Shown: positions 8,641 through 16,431 of the stretch, piece by piece
Layout: each line of letters opens with the position of its first letter
How positions within the stretch are numbered: the stretch's first letter is position 1
Source of the DNA: Verrucomicrobiales bacterium
Lineage (GTDB): Bacteria > Verrucomicrobiota > Verrucomicrobiia > Verrucomicrobiales > DEV007
Direction of reading: 5' to 3'
Assembly (NCBI GenBank): GCA_028047635.1
Contig: JAOFXR010000026.1
Location: 1-43,228, forward strand
DNA length: 43,228 nt
Notes under the pieces: model-generated
Seen by the model: the letters and a program-made list of their open reading frames with translations, nothing else
Told to the model about the DNA's origin: nothing
Database searches by the model: none
Translations under genes and position numbers: made by a program

Positions 8641-9611
8641 TGGAGGGTGGACGGTGCTGTTCTCCGCAATCGGATCGAGGTTCCTCAGAAGAGCCGCAGG
8701 ATCCGATTTTACTGAAGCTCTCATCTGATGTCGGTTCCAAAGCCGGCATGGTGCAACTTGAGGGTGGCGCCTTTCGAATGGGCGCCGAAGATTCCGAAAT
8801 CTGGGTAGCGGATGGCGAAGGACCTGTCCGCGAGGTGAAGCTGGATTCTTTCTGGATCGATCAGACCTGTGTCACGAATGACGCGTTTGCTGCTTTCGTC
8901 GAAGACAGCGGTTACAAAACCGAAGCCGAGCGTTTTGGTTGGTCATTTGTATTTTTGAATCAGTTGCCGAAGGCGTACCGGAAAAAAGCGCAGTTGATCA
9001 CGGTTCAGGGAACTCCCTGGTGGGCACGAGTCGAAAAAGCGGACTGGCGAAAGCCGGGAGGCCCGGGAACGAATATCAAAAAGCTCGGGGCGCATCCTGT
9101 CGTCCATGTTTCATGGAATGATGCCGCGGCATTTTCTCAGTGGGCGGGTAAACGACTTCCGACCGAAGCCGAGTGGGAGTTCGCCGCGCGAGGCGGATTA
9201 GATCAGGAAATTTACCCCTGGGGAAGCGACCTGACGCCAGAGGGAAAGCATCGATGCAATATCTGGCAGGGGAATTTCCCGCACGAGGACACCGGTGAAG
9301 ATGGCTATACAAGCACGGCCCCGGCAAAGGCGTTTCGCGCGAACGGGAACGGGTTGTATCAGAGTGTCGGAAACGTCTGGGAATGGACCGCCGATTGGTT
9401 CAGCCCGTCGTGGCACAAGACAGCGGATTTCAAAAATTCGATTGGCCCCGAAAGCGGGAGTGGACGCGTCATCAAAGGCGGCTCGTTTCTGTGTCACGAG
9501 TCCTACTGCAACCGCTACCGAAATTCCGCAAGATCACAGAACACGCCGGATTCCTCGACCTGCCATACCGGGTTCCGATGCGCGATGGGGGCCGGTGCTA
9601 CCGGCAGCTAG
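8640..9611 (+). CDS. Formylglycine-generating enzyme (SUMF1/EgtB family)
   Basis: Oxidises the active-site Cys (CxPSR) of type I sulfatases to C-alpha-formylglycine with O2. The 323-aa product has the whole FGE fold: GGAFRMGAED, HPVVHVSWNDAAAFSQWAGK, RLPTEAEWEFAARGG, NIWQGNFPHEDTGEDGY, and GNVWEWTADWF. The catalytic copper-binding pair is present in CHESYCNRYR (C285 and C290), followed by SARSQNTPDSS and GFRC. These match the human SUMF1 active-site region (C336/C341), separating it from generic SUMF1-domain proteins that lack the cysteines. Start ATG 8640 overlaps the upstream stop; a GTG at 8637 is an alternative. No signal peptide, so a cytoplasmic enzyme. A likely client is the sulfatase at 35961. 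Confidence 0.93.
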   Translation: MEGGRCCSPQSDRGSSEEPQDPILLKLSSDVGSKAGMVQLEGGAFRMGAEDSEIWVADGEGPVREVKLDSFWIDQTCVTNDAFAAFVEDSGYKTEAERFGWSFVFLNQLPKAYRKKAQLITVQGTPWWARVEKADWRKPGGPGTNIKKLGAHPVVHVSWNDAAAFSQWAGKRLPTEAEWEFAARGGLDQEIYPWGSDLTPEGKHRCNIWQGNFPHEDTGEDGYTSTAPAKAFRANGNGLYQSVGNVWEWTADWFSPSWHKTADFKNSIGPESGSGRVIKGGSFLCHESYCNRYRNSARSQNTPDSSTCHTGFRCAMGAGATGS

Positions 9612-9638
9612 ACTGCAATCTAAACCAAATTAGAAAGA

Positions 9639-10362
9639 ATGACGACGATCATCGTGGGTGCAACAGGGGCAACGGGGCAGTTGCTGGTTAAACAACTATC
9701 TCGATAGAGGGCAGACTGTGAAGGCAGTGGTGCGCTCTTCTGATAAAGTCGCGGAGTCGATCAGGGAGCACCCTGGGCTTTTCCTAATTGAGGCAAATGT
9801 TCTTGAACTAACGGATGAAGAATTGGCCGGACATGTCACTGGTTGCACTGCGGTGGCTTCCTGCCTGGGGCATAATCTGACATTCAGGGGAATGTTTGGC
9901 AGCCCGAGGCGACTGGTGAAAGAGGCCACCTCTCGTTTGTGTGATGCGGTTAAGGCAAGTCCGTCGAAAGAGCCTGTTAAATTCGTTCTCATGAACACCA
10001 CAGGAAATCGGAATCGAGACCTCGAAGAACCAATTTCATTTGCTCAACGGTGTGTCATCGGGTTACTGAGATTGCTGTTGCCTCCGCATGCCGATAACGA
10101 AGAGGCGGCGGATTATTTGCGCACGACTATTGGCCGGGATGATAAGGTCATTGAGTGGGTTGTGGTGCGGCCTGACGGTTTGGTCAATCAGGAAGCGGTG
10201 AGCTTGTATGAATCGCACGCCTCGCCCATCCGCAGTGCGATCTTCGACGCCGGTAAAACGAGTCGAATCAATGTTGGGTACTTCATGGCTGAATTGATTA
10301 CTGATTCCGATCTTTGGTATAAGTGGAAAGGGCAAATGCCTGTTATCTACAACAACGAATAG
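9639..10362 (+). pseudogene. NAD(P)-binding Rossmann-fold protein (SDR-like), frameshifted near codon 20
   Basis: ATG 9639 begins a classic Rossmann start, MTTIIVGATGATGQLLVKQL, but this frame ends at TAG 9705-9707. The rest of the protein continues in the +1 frame as LDRGQTVKAVVRSSDKV and runs to 10362 (about 240 aa in total). Removing one base of the CTATCT stretch near 9698 restores a continuous VKQLLDRGQTVKAV. The C-terminal part has NTTGNRNRD, a Trp-Val-Val-Val-Arg-Pro-Asp-Gly motif (EWVVVRPDG) and a family-like tail, resembling atypical SDR/NmrA-type NAD(P)H-binding proteins. Starting at GTG 9658 would lose the cofactor motif. Either a real pseudogene or a one-base sequencing insertion. 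It follows the FGE gene by 27 bp. Confidence 0.82.
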
Positions 10363-10439
10363 CGTGTGAATCGGAGTGCTACCCGCGAACAACCTTCGAT
10401 CGGCCTTGACCCATTCCCTACCGCATTTATCATTGGGCG

Positions 10440-10458
10440 GGCTGGAAATCAGCCTTTT
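10440..10458 (+). terminator. Weak terminator-like hairpin
   Basis: A five-base stem GGCTG/CAGCC around a GAAAT loop is followed by TTTT. It lies in the 121-bp gap between the frameshifted Rossmann gene and the peroxiredoxin gene. The stem is short, so function is uncertain. Confidence 0.35.
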
Positions 10459-10483
10459 AAACCTCATTTACTAATACTACAAA

Positions 10484-10978
10484 ATGGCACTCGCAACTGG
10501 CACCAAAGCACCTGATTTTGAACTCACCACTCTCGGGGCAGACGGCCCTGAAGTCGTGAAACTGAGCGAGCAGCTCGGCGACGGAAACGTTCTCCTTCTC
10601 TTCGTTCCTATGGCATTCACTGGCGTTTGCACGACGGAGTTTTGTTCCGTAACAAGCGAACTCTCCGAGTACACCGACCTCAACGCGAAGGTCTACGGGA
10701 TCAGCGGTGACAATCCTTTCGCTCAGCAGAACTGGTCTGAGAAAGAGGGCATCGAGATCACGCTTCTCAGTGATTATGAGCACGAAGTCGCTGTGGCTTA
10801 TGACGTTGCCTACGACAGCTTTCTTCCTGCGAAGAATCTTCACATGGGTGGCGTGCCAAAGCGCTCTGCTTTCATCGTCGATAAAGACGGTGTGATTCAG
10901 TATTCCGAAAGCAGCGATAGCCCCGGCGATCTTCCTGATTTCGACGCGATCAAAGCGAAGCTCAAGGAGCTTGGCTGA
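10484..10978 (+). CDS. Thiol peroxidase, BCP/AhpE-like peroxiredoxin
   Basis: Cytoplasmic peroxiredoxin of 164 aa that reduces peroxides using a reactive cysteine. The N-terminus is GTKAPDFELTTL and the peroxidatic site is PMAFTGVCTTEFC, with P42, T46 and C49 forming the PxxxTxxC motif. A second Cys at 54, five residues on, has the same spacing as the catalytic and resolving cysteines of E. coli BCP (C45/C50), suggesting an atypical 2-Cys mechanism. The conserved Arg is in GVPKRSAFIVDKDG. It is flanked by a weak hairpin upstream and a strong terminator downstream, so it is probably a single-gene transcript. Confidence 0.93.
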   Translation: MALATGTKAPDFELTTLGADGPEVVKLSEQLGDGNVLLLFVPMAFTGVCTTEFCSVTSELSEYTDLNAKVYGISGDNPFAQQNWSEKEGIEITLLSDYEHEVAVAYDVAYDSFLPAKNLHMGGVPKRSAFIVDKDGVIQYSESSDSPGDLPDFDAIKAKLKELG

Positions 10979-11006
10979 TTTTCGGCGAAAATTAGACTTT
11001 AAGAAA

Positions 11007-11032
11007 GGCCCGGAGCGATCCGGGCCTTTTTT
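11007..11032 (+). terminator. Intrinsic terminator of peroxiredoxin gene
   Basis: Perfect 8-bp stem GGCCCGGA/TCCGGGCC with GCGA tetraloop followed by six T residues, 28 bp after the peroxiredoxin stop. Confidence 0.92.
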
Positions 11033-11152
11033 GTGATTCAACTAAGAAAGTGGGTGTTAACGGTTTTTGAATTTGAGTGGAATTTCCGTAAAAACCCTCT
11101 CTTGAAACCGAGCGGATCGTATCGTAAAAGTTCCCACAATTCCGGCTTCGAG

Positions 11153-11202
11153 CCCTGTTTTTCATTGAGTAAACAGGGTTAGGTCGGTGACCAGACCCTG
11201 TT
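11153..11202 (+). promoter_or_regulatory. Mutually exclusive hairpins in the acnA leader
   Basis: Three arms can pair in two ways. CCCTGTTT (11153-11160) is complementary to AAACAGGG (11171-11178). The same middle arm (AACAGGGT, 11172-11179) is also complementary to ACCCTGTT (11195-11202). The second hairpin is extended by an inner GGTC/GACC stem with a GGT loop. The arms overlap the 22-bp repeat that follows. No T-run follows either hairpin, so this is a structural observation and not a proven attenuator. Confidence 0.45.
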
Positions 11203-11251
11203 GAGTCCCGCATTCAACCCCGTCAGGTCATCGACTTGACCCTGTTAAGTC
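11194..11251 (+). repeat. 22-bp-periodic repeat, copy A (upstream of acnA)
   Basis: Three units begin at 11194, 11216 and 11238, exactly 22 bp apart, each starting with a GACCCTGTT-like core (the middle one is AACCCCGTC). The three-unit block aligns without gaps over 58 bases to copy B at 35815-35889 read on the minus strand, with 44 matches by my count. It ends 54 bp before the acnA start. A single inverted core (AACAGGGTT, 11172-11180) lies just before it. The 11040-11305 interval has no gene. Confidence 0.8.
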
Positions 11252-11305
11252 ATTCTCCTGACAGGAAGCACGTCGGTTAAATCCAAGATACCTGACTAAG
11301 TAAAG

Positions 11306-14089
11306 ATGAGTTTTGATGTTGTTCGTTCATTCACCACCGGCAGCGGCGCCGAGGGGAAATACCATTCACTTCCTGCGCTCGCTGAGTCAGGCGTTGCCCC
11401 AAATCTCGCTAAGCTTCCTGTCAGCATCCGAATCGTGCTTGAGTCGGTGCTTCGTAATTGCGATGGCCGCAAGGTGACGGAAGACGATGTGAAAAATCTC
11501 GCGAACTACAATGCGTCGAATCCCGGCGAGTATGAGATTCCTTTCACGGTCGCCCGTATTGTTTTGCAGGATTTCACCGGAGTTCCTCTTCTTGTCGATG
11601 TCGCAGCGATGCGCGATGCGGCAGTCGCTCGTGGTGCTGAAGCAGCGAAAGTCGAGCCTCTCGTGCCGGTTGACCTTGTCGTTGACCACTCGGTTCAGGT
11701 CGATTTCTCTGGATCCCAGCAGGCGCTTGATCGGAACATGGAGATCGAATTTATTCGTAACCGTGAGCGTTATGAATTTCTCAAATGGGGGCAGCAAGCT
11801 TTCGAGACGTTTTCAGTAGTGCCTCCGGGTATCGGAATCGTTCACCAGGTGAACCTCGAGTATCTCGCGAAAGGGGTCCTTTCTAGAGACGGAACTTATT
11901 ACCCTGATACGCTCGTGGGAACGGACTCGCATACGACGATGATCAACGGTGTTGGCGTTGTTGGTTGGGGCGTGGGTGGTATCGAAGCTGAGGCCGGAAT
12001 GCTTGGTCAGCCCGTGACGTTCCTCGTTCCTGAGGTCGTTGGCGTTTATCTCCACGGAGAGCTTACAGAAGGCGTTACGGCGACTGACCTTACCCTTCGC
12101 GTGACGGAGATGCTTCGTGCTCACGGTGTTGTTGGTAAGTTCGTCGAATTTTTCGGCCCCGGCGCGAAAGCGCTTTCACTGCCTGACCGCGCCACGATCG
12201 CGAACATGGCGCCTGAATATGGTGCTACGATGGGATTCTTCCCTGTCGATGACGAAACCATCAACTACCTTCGCGGCACAGGTCGTTCCGAGGAACTTTG
12301 CACCACGGTGGAAAATTACTATAAAGCCCAAGGGCTTTGGGGAATTCCTGAAAAAGGTCAGTGCGAATACACCGATCAACTCGAGATGGATCTCAGCACG
12401 ATCGTTCCTTGTGTTTCCGGTCCTAAGCGCCCGCAGGACCGCATCGATGTGCCCGCTCTCGGCACTAAGTTCAATGAGCTTTTCACGGCTACTCCCGGAG
12501 ACGGCGGTTTTGGTTTGAGCGCAGATCAGCGTGACACGAGCGTTCCACTTCACCTCAATTCTCCTGCCGGTGAGTTCGATAATCCTCTCATCGAAGGAGA
12601 AACGATCACTGCGGTTGATACGGATACGTCACTTCGTCACGGATCAATTGTGATTGCTGCGATCACGAGCTGCACGAATACTTCCAACCCGAGCGTGATG
12701 CTGGCCGCCGGCCTCGTTGCCAAAAAGGCGAACGAAAAGGGACTTACCGTAAATCCTGTTATTAAGACCTCGCTCGGGCCCGGTTCACGAGTCGTGACTG
12801 ATTACCTCGAAGCCACTGACTTACAGAAAGAGCTCGACCAACTCGGGTTCCAGACCGTCGGATACGGCTGCACGACATGTATCGGTAACTCCGGTCCGCT
12901 TCACCCTGCTATTGAAGGGGCGATCAATGAGGGAAATCTGATCACGGCTTCGGTTCTTTCCGGTAACCGGAACTTTGAGGCCCGTATCCACGGCAACATC
13001 AAGTCCAACTTCCTGATGTCTCCTCCGCTCGTGGTGGGTTACGCCCTTGCTGGCCGCGTTGACATTGATCTCACGACCGAGCCACTCGGCACCGACACGA
13101 ATGGAGATCCTGTTTTCCTTGCTGATATCTGGCCTACTCAGGCTGAGGTGAGCGAGCAACTCGCTGCTGCGCTGAAGCCCGAGGTTTACTCAAAGCTTTA
13201 TGGCAATATCGACGATGCTAATCCCAAGTGGGCCGAAATCAATGGTTCGACCGGTGCGACCTACACCTGGGATGCTGATTCTACTTACGTTCAGTCACCT
13301 CCTTTCTTCGATACGAAAGAGGGCGGAAGTCAGGATGTGGTCGGCGCTCGTCCTCTCGGAATTTTCGGCGATTCGGTCACGACTGACCACATTTCTCCTG
13401 CCGGAGCGATTAAGGATACCTCACCTGCAGGTCAGTATCTGATGGAGAACGGAGTCGAAAAAGCGTCTTTCAATTCCTACGGCGCCCGTCGCGGTAACGA
13501 CCGGGTCATGACGCGTGGAACCTTCGCGAACGTGCGGATTAAGAATCAGATGTGCCCCGGCATTGAAGGTGGATACACGCAGTTTTTCGGAGCTTCCGAG
13601 GTGCCTGCACCTGACACTGCGATCGAAGCTTTCGGCGCAGCGAAGCCAACTTTCATCTACAACGCCTCCATGGCCTATCAGGAAGAGGGAACGCCTCTTG
13701 TCGTGATTGGTGGCGATGATTACGGAATGGGAAGTTCGCGTGACTGGGCTGCTAAAGGAACCCGTCTTCTCGGTGTTTCGGCAGTGGTAACGAAGTCATT
13801 CGAGAGAATTCACCGTTCCAACCTCATCGGAATGGGTGTGTTGCCGTTGAACTTTGTTGATGCAGCTGATTACGAAAAAGTGAAGGGCCTCGTTGATGCG
13901 ACTTTCGACATCGTCGGAATCGCCGGAGAACTCAAGCCCATGCAGACTGCGACAATGATTGTTCATGCGAGCGACGGAACGACGATCGAAGTGCCTCTCA
14001 AGGTGCGCCTCGATACGCCGGCTGAAGTTGATTACTACAACGCGGGTGGAATTCTCCCGTATGTGTTGAATCAGATTATTGCTTCGTAA
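11306..14089 (+). CDS. acnA: Aconitate hydratase A
   Basis: Citrate to isocitrate isomerisation in the TCA cycle, using a [4Fe-4S] cluster; cytoplasmic. At 927 aa it is of the AcnA/IRP1 type (E. coli AcnA is 891 aa). Cluster ligands are C456 in [12 protein letters not shown] and C522/C525 in [12 protein letters not shown]; their spacing (66 and 3) equals E. coli C435/C501/C504. Further family motifs are [30 protein letters not shown] in pieces along residues about 207-236, [37 protein letters not shown], and the swivelling-domain [17 protein letters not shown]. The start ATG 11306 is preceded by the repeat- and hairpin-rich leader, and a strong terminator follows, so it is a monocistronic unit. 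Confidence 0.97.
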   Translation: MSFDVVRSFTTGSGAEGKYHSLPALAESGVAPNLAKLPVSIRIVLESVLRNCDGRKVTEDDVKNLANYNASNPGEYEIPFTVARIVLQDFTGVPLLVDVAAMRDAAVARGAEAAKVEPLVPVDLVVDHSVQVDFSGSQQALDRNMEIEFIRNRERYEFLKWGQQAFETFSVVPPGIGIVHQVNLEYLAKGVLSRDGTYYPDTLVGTDSHTTMINGVGVVGWGVGGIEAEAGMLGQPVTFLVPEVVGVYLHGELTEGVTATDLTLRVTEMLRAHGVVGKFVEFFGPGAKALSLPDRATIANMAPEYGATMGFFPVDDETINYLRGTGRSEELCTTVENYYKAQGLWGIPEKGQCEYTDQLEMDLSTIVPCVSGPKRPQDRIDVPALGTKFNELFTATPGDGGFGLSADQRDTSVPLHLNSPAGEFDNPLIEGETITAVDTDTSLRHGSIVIAAITSCTNTSNPSVMLAAGLVAKKANEKGLTVNPVIKTSLGPGSRVVTDYLEATDLQKELDQLGFQTVGYGCTTCIGNSGPLHPAIEGAINEGNLITASVLSGNRNFEARIHGNIKSNFLMSPPLVVGYALAGRVDIDLTTEPLGTDTNGDPVFLADIWPTQAEVSEQLAAALKPEVYSKLYGNIDDANPKWAEINGSTGATYTWDADSTYVQSPPFFDTKEGGSQDVVGARPLGIFGDSVTTDHISPAGAIKDTSPAGQYLMENGVEKASFNSYGARRGNDRVMTRGTFANVRIKNQMCPGIEGGYTQFFGASEVPAPDTAIEAFGAAKPTFIYNASMAYQEEGTPLVVIGGDDYGMGSSRDWAAKGTRLLGVSAVVTKSFERIHRSNLIGMGVLPLNFVDAADYEKVKGLVDATFDIVGIAGELKPMQTATMIVHASDGTTIEVPLKVRLDTPAEVDYYNAGGILPYVLNQIIAS

Positions 14090-14117
14090 GGTTTTATTCC
14101 TACTCAAGTATTTGGTG

Positions 14118-14144
14118 AAAGAGGGCAGTTTTTCTGCCCTCTTT
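14118..14144 (+). terminator. Intrinsic terminator of acnA
   Basis: Stem AAAGAGGGCAG/CTGCCCTCTTT around a short T loop, ending in a T-run, starting 28 bp after the acnA stop. The following 14145-14303 holds no gene I can support. Confidence 0.92.
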
Positions 14145-14303
14145 TCATTTTTGGAATTCGCGGGGAGTTCTGGGACGGATGCTCTAGGATGTAAGTACGG
14201 TCGAAGAGCGAAGTCGCGGCCTTCACCTACAGGATTGCGCGCGAGCGCTGCTATGTTTGGAAAATCGTTTGATGTCCTTCGATTTTGTATGCGAAACTCG
14301 GGA

Positions 14304-14597
14304 ATGAAACGTCTTCTTGCTCTCTTTGTTGTAGTCCTCACTTTTTCGGGTTGTCGGGAAAAATCGACAGAGTTTGAACCAGCTGAAATTTTGCCCGAAT
14401 TGCCTGCTGATGGTGTCGACACTGATTTTGTGGGGCTTTCGCTTGAGGATGCGGAGGCCCTCGTGGAAAAGCGCGGACTGAGCTATCGAATCGTGGCGAA
14501 GGGCGGGAAGTTGTTTCCCGCGACGACTGACTACCGGGCTGATAGGCTGAGTTTCTCATTTGAGAAGAATCTCATCACTAAAGTTACGAGAGGATGA
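14304..14597 (+). CDS. Lipoprotein with I78-like peptidase-inhibitor domain, copy 1
   Basis: A 97-aa predicted lipoprotein. The chosen ATG 14304 gives MKRLLALFVVVLTFSGC with the lipid-modified Cys at 17. The mature part begins with an acidic linker, then a GLSLEDAEALVEKRGL helix and a C-terminal sheet ending YRADRLSFSFEKNLITKVTRG. The helix, the DYRxDRL motif and the final strand resemble the Peptidase inhibitor I78 family (PF11720), whose members inhibit elastase-like serine proteases; this family call is from memory of the motif. It is followed 67 bp later by a paralogue of identical length. Function could instead be structural or unknown. Confidence 0.75.
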   Translation: MKRLLALFVVVLTFSGCREKSTEFEPAEILPELPADGVDTDFVGLSLEDAEALVEKRGLSYRIVAKGGKLFPATTDYRADRLSFSFEKNLITKVTRG

Positions 14598-14664
14598 GTG
14601 GGGGCTGTCCTGCTATTCGTTATTTTTGATTGGCGCCCCGATTGACTCAATGAGAGATTTCCTG

Positions 14665-14958
14665 ATGAAACAACTTCTGCTTCTCACTGTCGTGGCGCTT
14701 TTCTTTCCTGCTTGCAGGGAATCGGGCGAAAAAACAGCTCCTGATAAAGTGGCCCCGGTGCAACAGATGGAGGGTAATGAGTCTGATTTCGTGGAGCTTT
14801 CTGAAAAAGAAGCTGGAGCGCTCGCCGATACGCGCGAACTCAAACACCGTGTCGTTGAAAGGGAAGGGGAAATGCTTCCTGCGACACGTGATTACCGTCC
14901 TGACAGGCTCAATTTTGTGATCAAAGGCGGGAAGGTAGCGAAAGTCACTCGTGGCTGA
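14665..14958 (+). CDS. Lipoprotein with I78-like peptidase-inhibitor domain, copy 2
   Basis: Tandem paralogue of the preceding gene, also 97 aa with the lipobox Cys at 17 (MKQLLLLTVVALFFPAC). The ATG at 14665 was chosen for the leader. The C-terminus RVVEREGEMLPATRDYRPDR followed by LNFVIKGGKVAKVTRG is closer to the I78 consensus (RVxRxGxxxTxDYRPDRLN) than copy 1. Both copies share the ending KVTRG and the linker-helix-sheet order, but differ strongly in the linker, so the duplication is old. Likely periplasmic or surface-attached, possibly protecting the cell against its own or foreign proteases. Confidence 0.78.
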   Translation: MKQLLLLTVVALFFPACRESGEKTAPDKVAPVQQMEGNESDFVELSEKEAGALADTRELKHRVVEREGEMLPATRDYRPDRLNFVIKGGKVAKVTRG

Positions 14959-15021
14959 ATATCCAAAAGTGGAGTTTTTCCGCGTGACTTTCCTTTTTGC
15001 GACGCTTTGGTCGATGTAGTC

Positions 15022-16308
15022 ATGAAGATTCCCCCTTCGGCTTTGTCCGACCCTTTCTATGTAGGCTCCGTGCAGCGACTTTTCGCTGTGCCGGGAGATG
15101 ATTCGGTCATGGTCACGCAGACCACGGCGAAAGGTTCTGTTTTTGATGTCGGTGCCTTTTTCGAAATCGAGGGGCATGATGTAAACCGGGCGCTCTTTCG
15201 TCATGCGCTTTATTCAGGGATGGATGATCCCGAAATGTGGAAGCGCGTTCGCTCGGCGATCGAAGCGGCTCCCGAGCTGGATGAATCCTACCGCCGCGAG
15301 TTGCTTACGGGTGCGTTGGAATCCTGCTGCGAACGAGGAGCTCGCACCCATCACGAGGGAATGCTCGATGCGGTGACCTGCGAGGTCGTGCGCGGTGGTG
15401 TTCCCGAAAACCCGAGCGCTTATAATGTGGTTCGCAAGTATCAAATTTTAAAGCCAACCCGGGCTGAATTCCTCGGGGCGCATCTTTTTGACTATTCTCA
15501 GTTTTCGCAAGAGGACGGGTTTGTCGTTCCGCTTGAATACATTGTTCGTTTTGGAATCACGAGCGCGAGTTCAGTTTATAAAAAGTATCTCGGGATGGAC
15601 GGGAAATCCCGTCAGGCTTTCGAACACGAGCTCGGAGTCGGTAAGCCGCTCGAAGCGTGGCAATATCTGGAAAAGCCAGTCGGTGATTTCACGAGTAAGT
15701 TTGAGCCTGAGGACCGCATGGTCAGCAAGCAGGAGGCACTCGTTATGAGTGGTCTCACCGGGGATCAGTTTATCGATAGCGGTAAAATGGCGATTCTCGG
15801 GGCCTGGGCGGTGCGCCAGCTGGTCGAGGAAATCGGGCTTCTGATGTGGGATATCAAATGGGAGTTCGCGAAAGACGGAAACGATCTCGTTTTTGTTGAT
15901 ACGATCGATACTGACTCATTCCGCGGCACGATGTTTCTCGATTTTGACGGAGATCGATTTGTGAATCACTACAACAAACAGGCGATGCGTGATTATTTCA
16001 CGCTTCTGCACGGTGATTGGATTGAAGATGTGAAGGCGGCAAAAGGTCGTGGTCAGGCGCAGGGAGTTGCCTTTACCGAGCTGTTGCAGGCGGGGCAGGC
16101 TGAGGGGACCTATGCGGCAACGCCGGAGGTAGATCCTCTATTTCTGGAAATTCAGCAGGAAAAAATGTCTTCGATTCGTGAATACATGCTCGGAAGAGCG
16201 GAAGCGGCCAACGTAAAAACTGAGCTCGAAGCGGCCGGCTTGAGGGAGATCACTTTTTATAGGGATCGTGGCGTTTTGGAAGGGCTGAAAAAGATCAACG
16301 GAGTTTGA
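15022..16308 (+). CDS. purC: Divergent SAICAR synthetase (PurC-like)
   Basis: Probable phosphoribosylaminoimidazole-succinocarboxamide synthase, condensing CAIR with aspartate in purine synthesis. Evidence is motif-level: FDVGAFFEIEG corresponds to the SAFDV region, FVVPLEYIVRFGITSASSVYKKYLG to the PLEVVVRxYxTGS motif, and MWDIKWEFAKDGNDLVF plus DTIDTDSFRGT to the DxKxEFGxxxxxLxLxDExxTPDSxR signature. At 428 aa it is far longer than usual (240-300 aa), and the N-terminal GKVRDxY is replaced by GSVQRLF, so the ATP-site Lys is not obvious. The EPEDRMVSKQEAL segment recalls archaeal PurC as I remember it. Start ATG 15022 preferred over TTG 15007. It heads the purine cluster, which supports the call. 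Confidence 0.78.
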   Translation: MKIPPSALSDPFYVGSVQRLFAVPGDDSVMVTQTTAKGSVFDVGAFFEIEGHDVNRALFRHALYSGMDDPEMWKRVRSAIEAAPELDESYRRELLTGALESCCERGARTHHEGMLDAVTCEVVRGGVPENPSAYNVVRKYQILKPTRAEFLGAHLFDYSQFSQEDGFVVPLEYIVRFGITSASSVYKKYLGMDGKSRQAFEHELGVGKPLEAWQYLEKPVGDFTSKFEPEDRMVSKQEALVMSGLTGDQFIDSGKMAILGAWAVRQLVEEIGLLMWDIKWEFAKDGNDLVFVDTIDTDSFRGTMFLDFDGDRFVNHYNKQAMRDYFTLLHGDWIEDVKAAKGRGQAQGVAFTELLQAGQAEGTYAATPEVDPLFLEIQQEKMSSIREYMLGRAEAANVKTELEAAGLREITFYRDRGVLEGLKKINGV

Positions 16309-16431
16309 TCGTTTTGAATTCAGAAAAATGACTTTCTCCGGCGCATTTAGGGGGGGCAAGTGCATATTAATCAGTAAGTTGTCGTTGTTGGCTACGACGA
16401 AACTTCCTAACCGCTCCTCTCCTCCTTAATC

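Noticed and set aside
9688-9694. GTTAAAC heptamer as a programmed -1 frameshift site in the Rossmann gene
   Set aside because: The shift required is +1, not -1, and the heptamer is in the wrong phase for slippage into the needed frame.
11194-11251. CRISPR array
   Set aside because: Units are 22 bp with partly conserved spacers, only three or four copies, and no cas genes nearby; copy B lies inside a coding region.
14145-14303. Small gene or RNA between acnA terminator and first lipoprotein
   Set aside because: No start with leader or domain, no strong hairpin other than the acnA terminator.
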